Source: Bog-257 sp963846715 (GTDB taxonomy: Bacteria; Acidobacteriota; Terriglobia; Terriglobales; Acidobacteriaceae). From it: DNA of 64,000 nucleotides. The notes under the pieces are model-generated. The model did no database searches, was not told where the DNA came from, and saw only the letters and a program-made list of their open reading frames with translations. Below are positions 1-8,205 of this stretch, in pieces (within the stretch, counting starts at the first letter, position 1; the number at the start of each line of letters is the position of its first letter). The position numbers were made by a program, and so were the translations under genes. The DNA is taken from positions 248,001-312,000 of the forward strand of contig CAWJXA010000002.1 in NCBI GenBank assembly GCA_963846715.1. The letters are read 5' to 3'.

Positions 1-168
1 GTGTTCAAATTCCTGAAGAGCAAGAAAGGCGGCTTGCTCGGCGACGGCATCAAGTGGAACTTCACCAAGTTCCTAGTCGACAAGAAGGGAACTGTCGTCG
101 AGCGTTTCGCCCCTACGACGCCGCCAACGGCAATTGAGTCGCAGATCGAGAAGCTGCTTGGCAAGTAA
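1..168 (+). CDS. Glutathione peroxidase, C-terminal fragment
   Basis: The window opens inside this gene: 55 codons are open in frame 1 up to the TAA at 166-168. The segment KWNFTKFLVD followed by VVERFAPTT is characteristic of the glutathione/thioredoxin peroxidase family, which reduces hydrogen peroxide and lipid peroxides. The Trp and Asn of WNFTKF belong to the family's Cys-Gln-Trp-Asn catalytic tetrad. The catalytic Cys lies upstream of the window, so whether the enzyme is complete cannot be judged. The GTG at position 1 is an internal Val, not a start. Confidence 0.88.
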   Translation: MFKFLKSKKGGLLGDGIKWNFTKFLVDKKGTVVERFAPTTPPTAIESQIEKLLGK

Positions 169-207
169 AATGCTTTTTACCACCCTTCGGCTCCGCTCAG
201 GGCAGGC

Positions 208-348
208 TACGGCACGGACAACACGGAGAAAATCTATTTCTTCAATCTTTGGTCTCTTGCGCCTTTGCAGCGGCTGCTAGTTTATTTGCTTCAGGCTCCA
301 AAATAATCCTTTAATTCTTCTCGGTGTCCTCCGTGTCTCCGTGGTGAA
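208..348. repeat. Inverted CACGGAG-type repeat arms in the GPx-miaB gap
   Basis: The left arm (208-230) carries GGCACGGACAACACGGAG. The right arm (321-348) reads, on the other strand, ACCACGGAGACACGGAGGAC. The arms are imperfect inverted copies around a core of about 90 bp. The same 9-bp-type unit recurs in inverted form at 34167-34253. No gene is visible in the 169-387 gap. Its function is unknown; it may act as a terminator-like hairpin or be a dispersed repeat. Confidence 0.5.
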
Positions 349-387
349 ATATCTTCCTGTCGCCGCGATATACTGGTGGTCACGAGG

Positions 388-1722
388 ATGGTTGTGAGTT
401 CCACCCAAAAGACGTTCTACATCGAGACCTTCGGCTGCCAGATGAACTTCCACGACTCCGAGAAAGTCGTCGGGACGCTCATCTCCGAGGGCTACGCGCA
501 AGTGCAACGCGAAGAAGATGCCGACCTGATCGTGTACAACACCTGCTCGATCCGCGATAAGGCCGAGCAGAAGGTCTTTCACCGCCTGAATGACTTCAAG
601 AAGCTGCACAAGGAAGGGAAGCGTTTTGCGGTTCTCGGCTGCGTCGCCCAGCAGGAGGGCGAAAAAATCTTCGAGCGCGCGCCCTATGTCTCATTGGTCG
701 CCGGGTCGGCCTCCTACCGCAACTTGCCGGCTATGCTGGTGCAGATCGAGGCTGGAGCCGATCGCGTCACCGGGCTGGACGATCGCCAGACCGACCAGAC
801 CTTCGAGACCGAATTCACCGCCCGCACCAACCCGCATCGCGGATACATCACCATCATCGAGGGCTGCGATAAGTTTTGTGCCTACTGCGTGGTGCCGTAC
901 ACTCGCGGCAAGGAGCGGAGCCGTACTTCGGAGTCGGTCCTTGACGAAGCCACGCGCATGGCAGATGCGGGTTACACCGACATTCAGATGCTGGGGCAAA
1001 ACGTAAATTCCTACCTTGATCCTTCCGGCAAAAAGAGCTTCGCCGAGTTGCTGTCGGCCGTCGGGGAATTGCCGGGTATCCGTCGCGTCCGTTTCACCAC
1101 CTCGCATCCGCGGGACTTTACGAAGGACATTGTCGACGCGATTGACTCCGTTCCCACGCTTTGTGATCACGTGCATTTGCCGGTGCAGAGCGGGTCGTCC
1201 CGAGTACTGGAATCCATGTTCCGCGACTACACGCGCGAGCAGTACTTAGAGCGCATCACCTGGATGAAGGCCACCCGCAATCGCGAGATCAGCATTACGA
1301 CCGACGTAATAGTTGGCTTCCCGGGCGAAACCGAAGCCGAATTCCGCGAGACCCTCAGCCTGCTCGACGAAGTTGGCTACGACGGCGTGTTTTCCTTCAA
1401 GTACTCGCCACGGCCGAACACGCCCGCGCTGCAATACGCCGACTCCATTCCAGAGGCTGAAAAGTCGCGCCGCTTGCAGGTTTTGCAGGAGCACCAACGT
1501 GAGCTGCAAAGGATCAGTTATCGTAGGCACTTAGGCCAGGTCATTGAAGTTATGGTCGAAGGAAAAAACACGGCCCGGGGCCAACTCACGGGGCGGACGT
1601 CGCAGAACAAGACGCTGAACTTCATTGCCAACGGTCAGCCCGAGCCGGCTGTGGGAGAGTACGTCCGGGTGCAGGTCACTCAGGTATTTCCCAACAGCCT
1701 ATTGGGCGAGATGATCGTCTAA
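388..1722 (+). CDS. miaB: tRNA-2-methylthio-N6-dimethylallyladenosine synthase MiaB
   Basis: This radical SAM methylthiotransferase adds the 2-methylthio group to i6A37 in tRNAs. The N-terminal UPF0004 domain has its three cluster-binding Cys in ETFGCQMN (about residue 17), YNTCSIRDKAE (about 53) and VLGCVAQQEG (about 85). The radical SAM motif CDKFCAYC (CxxxCxxC) lies near residue 160. The C-terminus carries the TRAM segment (about 380-444). The length of about 444 aa is normal for MiaB. Start choice is uncertain: ATG 388 is used here, GTG 376 is in frame upstream, and GTG 394 has the better-spaced GAGG. Neither changes the function. Confidence 0.96.
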   Translation: MVVSSTQKTFYIETFGCQMNFHDSEKVVGTLISEGYAQVQREEDADLIVYNTCSIRDKAEQKVFHRLNDFKKLHKEGKRFAVLGCVAQQEGEKIFERAPYVSLVAGSASYRNLPAMLVQIEAGADRVTGLDDRQTDQTFETEFTARTNPHRGYITIIEGCDKFCAYCVVPYTRGKERSRTSESVLDEATRMADAGYTDIQMLGQNVNSYLDPSGKKSFAELLSAVGELPGIRRVRFTTSHPRDFTKDIVDAIDSVPTLCDHVHLPVQSGSSRVLESMFRDYTREQYLERITWMKATRNREISITTDVIVGFPGETEAEFRETLSLLDEVGYDGVFSFKYSPRPNTPALQYADSIPEAEKSRRLQVLQEHQRELQRISYRRHLGQVIEVMVEGKNTARGQLTGRTSQNKTLNFIANGQPEPAVGEYVRVQVTQVFPNSLLGEMIV

Positions 1723-1803
1723 GAATCCAGAAAGTGTTTGCTTTCGTACTCCCGGAAGAGTATGAAACTGACTAAGACGAGGCGAGAACCTGGGGAGGGA
1801 ATC

Positions 1804-2292
1804 ATGATGGAAGTTGAAATGAAGATTCGCGGGCTGATGATGGATCCCGTGACCAACATGCCCATCGTGATCCTCAAAGACCAGGGAAGCGACACCGTGC
1901 TGCCGATCTGGGTCGGTGTCTACGAAGCCAACGCCATCGCGCTCGAAATTGAGAAGGTGACCACCCCGCGTCCCATGACGCACGACCTGCTGAAGAACCT
2001 GCTCGTAGGACTGGAAACCACGGTGCAGAAGGTGGTGGTGACCGAACTGCGCGACGACACCTTTTTTGCCGTCATCTGGCTGGAGCGTGAAGGCCAGGCC
2101 ATCAGCATTGATTCGCGGCCATCTGACGCTCTGGCGTTAGCGCTACGGATGGACTGCCCGATCTTCGTCGAGGATGAGGTCTTGAAGTCCAGCAAACAGG
2201 CTAACGCGGCCAGCGACCGTGTAAACAACGACGAGCTCCGCAAATGGCTGGAGAACCTCGGCGAGGACGACCTGGGCCGCTACAAGATGTGA
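1804..2292 (+). CDS. Bifunctional nuclease (DUF151/BFN) family protein
   Basis: The 162-aa protein begins MMEVEMKIRGLMMDP and contains PIVILKDQGSDTVLPIWVG, the conserved region of the BFN/DUF151 family. It also has RPSDALALALRMDCPIFV, the hallmark SDA(L/I)ALA(L/V)R stretch. Plant and Thermotoga members have nuclease activity; the bacterial role is unclear. ATG 1804 (or 1807) follows a strong GGGGAGGG Shine-Dalgarno. The reading frame stays open upstream to 1738, but those codons precede the RBS. It lies 81 nt after miaB on the same strand, so the two may be co-transcribed. An acidic C-terminal tail follows the core domain. Confidence 0.9.
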   Translation: MMEVEMKIRGLMMDPVTNMPIVILKDQGSDTVLPIWVGVYEANAIALEIEKVTTPRPMTHDLLKNLLVGLETTVQKVVVTELRDDTFFAVIWLEREGQAISIDSRPSDALALALRMDCPIFVEDEVLKSSKQANAASDRVNNDELRKWLENLGEDDLGRYKM

Positions 2293-2452
2293 AGCCGCCG
2301 TTCGCCTTTCCATTCGCCCGAGCACGTCAGCGTCGACTAGAAGCTAACAGCTAAAGCTATTTTCCCATGCCTGACCCACCGAACAACTGCAACGCATCTA
2401 CCTCGCCGGCTTCGAACTGCAAACCTTCGAGCGCTATCCCAATTCCATCGGC

Positions 2453-2680
2453 GTGGTTCGGGACGGCTGCATCGCACTGCTGAGGGCGACTGCTGCTGGC
2501 CTGCAAATGATCGGAGCTCCCGGCTGGCGGATGGGAGAGGTCCTGGGTGTCCTTGTGGAGAAGGAAGGCCAGCAGGTCTTCCAGGCTAAGTCTGAGATCG
2601 TCGAGGCCACTCCCGAGAGGCTGGAGGCCCTGCGTCGTTTCGGGGAGGACCTGGAGCAGTTGCTAACCGCGACGGCGTGA
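2453..2680 (+). CDS. Conserved hypothetical protein, 5' end apparently frameshifted
   Basis: A coherent protein-like frame runs to the TGA at 2678-2680: VVRDGCIALLRAT, then GWRMGEVLGVLV, QVFQAKSEIVEAT and LRRFGEDLEQLL. The frame remains coding-like upstream of the GTG at 2453 (EQLQRIYLAGFELQTFERYP) until a TGA at 2372. An ATG at 2367 in another frame reads MPDP and would join this frame if one C were added in the GACCCACC run at 2374-2381. That gives an intact protein of about 104 aa starting MPDPTEQLQRIYL. So either one base was lost here or translation starts internally. No known domain is recognised. Confidence 0.55.
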   Translation: MVRDGCIALLRATAAGLQMIGAPGWRMGEVLGVLVEKEGQQVFQAKSEIVEATPERLEALRRFGEDLEQLLTATA

Positions 2681-2865
2681 GGGGGTTTGGCTCACTACTT
2701 AAGAAGAATGTCCTGGCCGAGGGCGATTTGATTGAAGAATCGATAACTTAACATAATATCTGTTATCGGACATTGAATTGGTGTCGAGTGGCGGATGTGC
2801 CTGTAAGCCTGATCTGACGCGGGCCGCCTCCACTTCAACGATTCCCTCAGGAATTCGGAAGACCC

Positions 2866-3750
2866 CTAGCTACAAAGAACCACCTTGGGATGGAACAGCG
2901 TCCCGGCCACCCGGCTGGCGATGCAGATCAGCTCCGACTGTCCGGCAAAGACCTTGACGAAGCGCGAGCGGGACATTTCCGGCAGGTTCACCGTGCGGCC
3001 ATGGCGGATCTTGCCGATCGCCTCGTCATTAGCTGTGACCGACGGAATCTCCGGCAGGACCCGGCGCGGATGGACCAATAGGTGCTCAATCCGGCCCAGA
3101 CTGGCGGCCTCGCCGATTTCCTCCAAGGTATGGCTCTGCTCAATGGTGAACTCGGCCACCTGCGTCCGGCGCAGGCTGGCAAGGTGGGCTCCGATGCCCA
3201 GCTTCTGTCCCAGTTCGTGGGCCAGGCTGCGCACGTAGGTTCCCGAGGACACCCGGCAGCGAAACTCGACCAAGTCTCCGTTTATCCCTAGAACCGCGAA
3301 TTCCTTCACTTCCACTTCGACCGGTGCAAGCTCGACCTCTTGCTTCTTGCGGGCCAGCTTGTAGGCTGGCACGCCTTTGATTTTCTTTGCGGAAAACGGG
3401 GGCGGAGTCTGCTGGATGAGCCCGACAAAGCACAAGACGGCAGTCTGAATTTCCTCAAGCGTTAAATAAACTGTCCGCGCGGGCCCTACAGGGTCACCAT
3501 CGCAATCGTAAGTATCGGTCGCGACGCCAAGTTGGATCGTCCCCTCGTAAACCTTTTCCGAAGAGACATAGAACTGGCACAGGCGAGTCATTTTCCCGAG
3601 CACCAGGGGGAGAACACCGGTAGCCATGGGGTCCAGCGTTCCCAGGTGTCCAATGGAGCGTTCGCCCAGAATGCGCCGCGACTTGGCTACGACGTCATGC
3701 GAGGTCCATCCGGCGGGCTTATCCACGACGATCACACCGTTGAGCGGCAT
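2866..3750 (-). CDS. truB: tRNA pseudouridine(55) synthase TruB
   Basis: TruB makes pseudouridine-55 in the T-loop of tRNAs. The start MPLNGVIVVDKPAGWTSHDV matches the family, so the ATG at 3750 is preferred to the longer open frame (to 3867), whose extra 39 codons do not look conserved. The catalytic region HLGTLDPMATGVLPL contains the nucleophilic Asp, and the KxYEGTIQLG strand follows. The C-terminal part (RTQVAEFTIEQ and onward to a PUA-like end) is complete at about 294 aa. An AGAAGG immediately precedes the ATG, closer than usual. It is divergent from the rhomboid gene, with about 120 bp between starts. Confidence 0.95.
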   Translation of the reverse strand: MPLNGVIVVDKPAGWTSHDVVAKSRRILGERSIGHLGTLDPMATGVLPLVLGKMTRLCQFYVSSEKVYEGTIQLGVATDTYDCDGDPVGPARTVYLTLEEIQTAVLCFVGLIQQTPPPFSAKKIKGVPAYKLARKKQEVELAPVEVEVKEFAVLGINGDLVEFRCRVSSGTYVRSLAHELGQKLGIGAHLASLRRTQVAEFTIEQSHTLEEIGEAASLGRIEHLLVHPRRVLPEIPSVTANDEAIGKIRHGRTVNLPEMSRSRFVKVFAGQSELICIASRVAGTLFHPKVVLCS

Positions 3751-3870
3751 CCTTCTGCTATCGTGTAGGTTCAACGGCGTTTTGGTCAAATCGCCGGCGA
3801 CACACCGGTGGCCGTCAGAAATTGCAGGGAACTCAGTTCCCTGCCGTGCGGCGCACGCGAACCACATCTT

Positions 3871-4620
3871 ATGATCCCGCTGAAAGACGATGCACCCCGG
3901 GTCGGCACCCCCTATGTAACCTACGTGCTGCTGGCGCTGAACACGCTGGTGTTCCTCTTCGAGCTATGGGTCGGCTCCCACGGCCGCCAGAACCTCGATT
4001 TCTTCGTCTTTCAGTTTGGAGTGGTTCCTGCCCGCTTCACGGTGGTCCTCTTTAATCATGGGTACGTGCCGTGGGACCTAGTCTCACAACTGGGAACTCG
4101 CTACGTTCCAGCGATGGCGGCCATCCTGCCGGTGTTCACCTCCATGTTTCTGCATGGTTCGTGGTTGCACCTGATCTTCAACATGTGGGCACTGTGGATC
4201 TTCGGCGACAACGTGGAAGATTACCTGGGCCACTCGCTTTACCTGGTGCTGTACTTTGCAAGTGGAATAGCGGCGGCGCTGCTTCATACCCTGTTCAATA
4301 TCGGCTCCACGGTACCAAGTGTGGGAGCCAGCGGAGCGATTGCGGGCGTGATGGGAGCCTACTTCCTGCTGTACCCGCGGGCACGCGTACTGACCCTGGT
4401 GCCGTTCTTCTTCGTGTTCTTTATGTGGCTGCCGGCGTGGATCGTGCTCGGCTATTGGTTTGTCGCTCAATTCCTTAGCGGAGCCGCCACATCGATTGGG
4501 GCGCGCAGCGGCAACTCCACCGGCATCGCCTTCTGGGCCCACGTTGGAGGCTTTCTGGCCGGAATGTTGCTGATCAAGCTCTTCCCTGCCCGGACCCGGC
4601 GATATCACTACGGGATGTAG
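3871..4620 (+). CDS. Rhomboid family intramembrane serine protease
   Basis: Rhomboids cleave transmembrane substrates inside the membrane. From ATG 3871 the protein is 249 aa with about six or seven hydrophobic segments. The catalytic Ser is in GASGAIAGVMGAYF (about S154) and the catalytic His is in FWAHVGGFLAG (about H224). The supporting HGSWLHLIFNMWALW segment has the conserved Asn. The open frame extends upstream to 3808, but that part overlaps the truB promoter region and is not hydrophobic. Substrate unknown. Confidence 0.93.
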   Translation: MIPLKDDAPRVGTPYVTYVLLALNTLVFLFELWVGSHGRQNLDFFVFQFGVVPARFTVVLFNHGYVPWDLVSQLGTRYVPAMAAILPVFTSMFLHGSWLHLIFNMWALWIFGDNVEDYLGHSLYLVLYFASGIAAALLHTLFNIGSTVPSVGASGAIAGVMGAYFLLYPRARVLTLVPFFFVFFMWLPAWIVLGYWFVAQFLSGAATSIGARSGNSTGIAFWAHVGGFLAGMLLIKLFPARTRRYHYGM

Positions 4621-4627
4621 AACGGCC

Positions 4628-4778
4628 GCTATTCGCTTTTTGCCTTTCGCTCTTCGCTTAATGCGTTTCACCTCAGTTCCAGCAATTGACAACACGCCGA
4701 AGCAACCCAGTATTGCGATGGCCAAAAGCAAAGAAGCAGGAGCGAAAAGCTAACAGCGAAATGCGAAGAGCGAACAAC
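4628..4778. repeat. Inverted pair of heptamer arrays (element 1)
   Basis: 4628-4660 is a run of TTCGCNN heptamers. 4741-4778 is the reverse-complement type (GCGAANN). The two arms can pair imperfectly around a core of about 80 bp. The element lies between the convergent stops of the rhomboid gene and the SDR gene, where it could act as a bidirectional terminator. The same architecture recurs at 33290-33460, 35735-35925 and 44861-45009. Confidence 0.6.
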
Positions 4779-4788
4779 GATTCTTCCC

Positions 4789-5581
4789 CTACAGCGGCCC
4801 GTTTATCGGATCAAGACAGATTTCCGACGGATTGACGTTCGCCGGCAGCAGCACGGCATAGAGCACGGCTTGGGCTATGCTGTCGACGTCGATCATGCGA
4901 TCGCGCGGAGCGTCAGGTATGATTTGCTGCCAAATATCGGTTGCGGTGGCGCCGGCCAGCAGCGCGGTGACGCGAATGCCGCGCGGCACTAACTCCTGCC
5001 GCAAAGCCATTGTGAATCCATACGCACCTGTCTTGGCCGCGGTGTAGGCGGAAAAATTGGGAAAAACCTGTTTGGCGGCAGCGGATAGGTTGTTGATGAT
5101 CGTCGCTCCCGCCTGCATCAGCGGCAGCGCAGCCCGCGTACACAAAAAGGTCCCCGTCAGATTGGTCTCGATCAAACCGTGCCAGACTTCGAGCGACGTG
5201 TCTTCGACGCTGGTCGGCGGCTGACTAATGCCGGCATTGTTCACCAGTACGTCGATCTTGCCGAACGATTCTTTGAACGACACCGAACAACGACGACACG
5301 GATTCCGGATTGCGAACGTCGCAAACCATGGGTACGACTTGCGCCGGGCTACCATGCGAGCCGGCCAATTCACGGATGCTTGCGGCGCTCTGCTCGAGGC
5401 TGGCCCTATCGCGGCCGGTAATAACCACGTTGCAGCCTTCCGCGGCCAGAGTTCTGGCGACCGCATAACCAATTCCGCGGTTGCCGCCGGTTATAACCGC
5501 GACCTTCCCTGGCAGTCGAGGATCGCTCGGCCGCATTGGCTCTTCGCTTTCGCGATTGGACTGCGGCTTCTTCGCAGCCAT
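4789..5581 (-). pseudogene. SDR-family oxidoreductase with one frameshift
   Basis: The reading starts at 5581 (MAAKKPQSNRESEEPMRPSD). It has the Rossmann motif TGGNRGIG, then NNAG, and the catalytic Ser, Tyr and Lys in NNLSAAAKQV and AYTAAKTG. A one-base excess near 5275 (minus-strand GTCGTTCAAAGAATCG) shifts the frame between SSLFGVV and ESFGKIDVLVNNAG. Removing one base restores a normal SDR of about 263 aa ending at the TAG at 4789. The start lies only 3 nt after the folE stop, so it belongs to the pterin cluster. Sepiapterin reductase is an SDR, so a final pterin reductase step is an attractive but unproven role. This is either a sequencing indel or a recent null mutation. Confidence 0.8.
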
Positions 5582-5584
5582 GAT

Positions 5585-6202
5585 TTAGATTCCGTTGCCG
5601 TTCTTGGCGTGGATGAGCGACAGAAACTCCTGGCGTGTCTGCTGCGCACGAAATGCGCCCAGCATCGACGAGGTTACGGTGGCCGAATGCTGCTTTTCGA
5701 CCCCTCGCATCATCATGCAAAGGTGGCGGGCCTCAATGACTACTCCGACGCCCAGGGGCTGAATCGCCTTCTGGATGGTCTCGGCTATCTGCACGGTGAG
5801 GCGTTCCTGCACCTGGAGGCGGCGTGCGAACACCTCCACCAGGCGCGGGACTTTACTCAAACCGATGACTTTGCCTTTCGGGATGTAAGCGACGTGGACC
5901 TTACCGAAGAAGGGCAGGATGTGATGCTCGCACAGGCTGAACATCTCGATGTCCTTCACGATCACCATCTCGTCGTAATCTACGCTGAACAATGCGGCCT
6001 TCAGAATCTCTTCGGGGTCTTCTCGATACCCCTTGGTAAGGTACTGCAGGGCGTGAAAAAAACGCTCGGGCGTCTTCAGCAGCCCTTCGCGATTCGGGTC
6101 CTCGCCCAGGCGAACCAACATCTCGCGGGCGAGTTCCTCGAAGTTGGCGCTGGTCAGGGTCGGCGTTTCTGTCAGGTCTTTCATGATTCCCTTAGGTGTC
6201 AT
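5585..6202 (-). CDS. folE: GTP cyclohydrolase I (FolE)
   Basis: This enzyme converts GTP to 7,8-dihydroneopterin triphosphate, the entry to folate, queuosine and biopterin. In the 205-aa frame the zinc ligands are C91 and H94 in SLCEHHILPF and C162 in HLCMMMRG. The EARHLCMMMRGVEKQ block and the SSMLGAF motif are diagnostic. The start at 6202 gives a 4-nt ATGA overlap with the upstream PTPS gene. An ATG at 6184 with AAGGGA four bases upstream is an equally plausible start. It sits in a minus-strand run PTPS-PTPS-folE-SDR with overlaps or 3-nt gaps, so the cluster is surely co-transcribed. Confidence 0.97.
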   Translation of the reverse strand: MTPKGIMKDLTETPTLTSANFEELAREMLVRLGEDPNREGLLKTPERFFHALQYLTKGYREDPEEILKAALFSVDYDEMVIVKDIEMFSLCEHHILPFFGKVHVAYIPKGKVIGLSKVPRLVEVFARRLQVQERLTVQIAETIQKAIQPLGVGVVIEARHLCMMMRGVEKQHSATVTSSMLGAFRAQQTRQEFLSLIHAKNGNGI

Positions 6203-6621
6203 ACCTTCAATGCAGCATCGCCTGCGTATTCAAAGCTATTCATCATGGTCTCTTCGATGCGTACCCTCTCAAGATGAGCAGCCTTGAAGCTTTGCTTCAG
6301 AATGTTGAAGATAAGCTCGCTCAGGTTTTCCGTGGTTGGAACACTGCCCGCAAATTCTTGACGGACATTCAAATTCTGGTGATCGAACTTAGCCAGAACA
6401 TCCTCTTGTACAGAGCGATCAAGTTCAGAAAGGTTACACACCATTCCCGTTTTCTGATTCACCGGGCCGCTTACTGTGACTTCGAGGGCATAATTATGCC
6501 CGTGTCCGTACGGATTGTTGCACTTTCCATAGGTGGCGCGATTCTGCTCGTCGGAAAGCCGCTCGCTGTGCAAGCGGTGCGATGCTGAAAATAAATAGCG
6601 GCGGGTGAGGTAAACTTTCAC
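6199..6621 (-). CDS. 6-pyruvoyl-tetrahydropterin synthase family protein, copy 1
   Basis: The 140-aa PTPS/QueD-fold enzyme acts on dihydroneopterin triphosphate. Zinc ligands are H15 (SASH), H40 and H42 (GHGH). The catalytic triad is C34 in GKCNNPYGHGH with D80-H81 in FDHQNLN. The CNNPxGHGHNY motif and the wide Cys-to-His spacing match animal PTPS (rat C42, D88, H89) rather than the shorter CxxxHGH of E. coli QueD. It overlaps folE and the second PTPS by 4 nt each. Product assignment (6-pyruvoyl-tetrahydropterin or 6-carboxy-tetrahydropterin) cannot be settled from sequence alone. Confidence 0.93.
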   Translation of the reverse strand: MKVYLTRRYLFSASHRLHSERLSDEQNRATYGKCNNPYGHGHNYALEVTVSGPVNQKTGMVCNLSELDRSVQEDVLAKFDHQNLNVRQEFAGSVPTTENLSELIFNILKQSFKAAHLERVRIEETMMNSFEYAGDAALKV

Positions 6622-7028
6622 ACTTCTCCGTAGAAATCGACAAACAGATCGGGCAGTTCATAGATCCGCACCCGGTGCAGGCGTGCAACCTGCAGCTTAC
6701 CCTGAAGCCGGTTCCAGATGGCGATGGCAAGGTTTTCGGTAGTAGGAATCTGGTGGGCGAACTCCGGCACTTCTTTATTCAGGTGGCGATGGTCCAGGGC
6801 ATCGATCACTTCGCGGTTCAAAGCTTCCTTCAGCTCTTTCAGGTCAACCACAAACCCCGTCTTGGGATCGATGTCGCCCTTCACCGTCACTTCCAGAGTG
6901 TAGTTGTGGCCGTGGCCATTGAGATTGGCGCACTTACCGAAGACGCGTTGGTTTTCTTCCGCTGAGAACTCGGGATTGTGGTAATAGTGCGACGCGGAAA
7001 ACTCGCATTTGCGGGTTAGATAGACCAT
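6618..7028 (-). CDS. 6-pyruvoyl-tetrahydropterin synthase family protein, copy 2
   Basis: This 136-aa paralogue is the first gene of the pterin cluster. Zinc ligands are H14, H39 and H41 (NGHGHNY). The catalytic residues are C33 (FGKCANLNGHGH) and D79-H80 (LDHRHLN), with the TTEN motif near residue 98. It resembles animal PTPS closely across GDIDPKTGFVVDLKELK. It differs throughout from copy 1 (CAN versus CNN), so the pair is an old duplication, and the two may act on different pterins or as a heteromer. Starts at ATG 7028. Confidence 0.93.
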   Translation of the reverse strand: MVYLTRKCEFSASHYYHNPEFSAEENQRVFGKCANLNGHGHNYTLEVTVKGDIDPKTGFVVDLKELKEALNREVIDALDHRHLNKEVPEFAHQIPTTENLAIAIWNRLQGKLQVARLHRVRIYELPDLFVDFYGEV

Positions 7029-7057
7029 GTTTCCGAAGCAGCCCTAGCCTCACAATA

Positions 7058-8125
7058 TTAACGCTGATCACTGACTTGCGTAGCGGATTGGACTCCGCCA
7101 CATGGGTGAGGGATCCTTCCGCCGGAATACTCGCGGCCCTTCCAGCGAATTCTACCCTGCTTGAGAGAGATGCTGGAGTTGAGTAAAAGTACCGCAAAAA
7201 GCGGCAACCCAAAGAAAGCCAGAATATTTGATACCCAGTCAAAATGTGCTCGCGCGATGCGCCGCCCGAAGAAACAGAGCCCCAGCACTGCCATCACGGC
7301 GGCGCCAGCAAATGCGATGCGGTCGCCGCTGGCGAGGGCGACGATGGCAAATATCAGCAAGGCTAAGATGGCCACGAACTCGAAGGTCCGCCACAGGGCC
7401 AGCAATCGCGGCGAAGGAAATAACAGCGCGAGGTTCTTCGTCCAACCCTCCCACATCTGCGGAAAGCTGCGGTACATCCTGGTGCTGAGGGCATCCGACA
7501 TACCGAAGCAGAGGACAAATCCGGCATGCTTCAAGCGTTTTGCAAGCTCAACATCCTCGAGCAATGCCGCTCCCACGGCGGCATGTCCACCCACCGCGTC
7601 GTATGCCTCGCGGCGAACCAGCAAATATTGTCCGTTGGCAGCCGCGACGGTAGATTTGGGATCGCACACTTGCTTAGGGGGATACGTTACCGCTAGCTCG
7701 GCAAATATCACCGGCATCAGGGCCCGCTCGGCCAGCCCGCGAACTTCCTGCTTCGGCGAATACGAAAGCATGTCCGCGCCTCGGTCCTTCGCCTCTTGTA
7801 AGCCGCGCACGATCGAGTCTGGCGAGTGACGGGTGTCCGCATCAGTGAAGAGCAGCCACTTCCCTTTCGCAGCTTTAGCGCCGCACCAGACAGCGTTACA
7901 CTTGCCGCTCCAGCCAAGCGGCAGTTCATCAGCGTCAATCAGCTCTACAGCGAAGTTTGTGGCAATAGCGCGCGTGCCGTCCGTGGAGTGATCATCTACT
8001 ACGATGACCTCGTAAGCAGGCCCTGATTGGCCAACCAGCGAACGTAGGCAATCAGCCAGGCAGGCTTCTTCATTTCGCGCTGGAACGATGACCGAGACTT
8101 CTGGGGCACTTTCGGACGGGTTCAT
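7058..8125 (-). CDS. Membrane glycosyltransferase, GT2 family
   Basis: The protein is about 355 aa from ATG 8125 (MNPSESAPEVSVIVPARNEE). The GT-A domain (residues about 10-230) shows the nucleotide-binding VVDDHSTDGT, the metal-binding DAD in FTDADTRH, and the acidic ALLEDVELAKRL motif. Three or four hydrophobic segments follow (about 245-330), ending in KQGRIRWKGREY. This layout resembles CrtQ-like and hopanoid-type lipid glycosyltransferases. The acceptor is unknown. Upstream codons to 8179 are open but overlap the divergent promoter region. Confidence 0.87.
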   Translation of the reverse strand: MNPSESAPEVSVIVPARNEEACLADCLRSLVGQSGPAYEVIVVDDHSTDGTRAIATNFAVELIDADELPLGWSGKCNAVWCGAKAAKGKWLLFTDADTRHSPDSIVRGLQEAKDRGADMLSYSPKQEVRGLAERALMPVIFAELAVTYPPKQVCDPKSTVAAANGQYLLVRREAYDAVGGHAAVGAALLEDVELAKRLKHAGFVLCFGMSDALSTRMYRSFPQMWEGWTKNLALLFPSPRLLALWRTFEFVAILALLIFAIVALASGDRIAFAGAAVMAVLGLCFFGRRIARAHFDWVSNILAFFGLPLFAVLLLNSSISLKQGRIRWKGREYSGGRIPHPCGGVQSATQVSDQR

Positions 8126-8205
8126 CGAGATAAAGCTTACCACCCGGGGTGTGGGGCATCCGAATTCGCGCAACATCACTGCCGCTTGTGAATTATCATA
8201 CGTCT

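Noticed and set aside
5228..6277. A 349-codon plus-strand open frame across folE and the SDR
   Set aside because: It is antisense to the conserved folE and SDR motifs; high GC leaves long antisense frames, and its translation has no recognisable domain.
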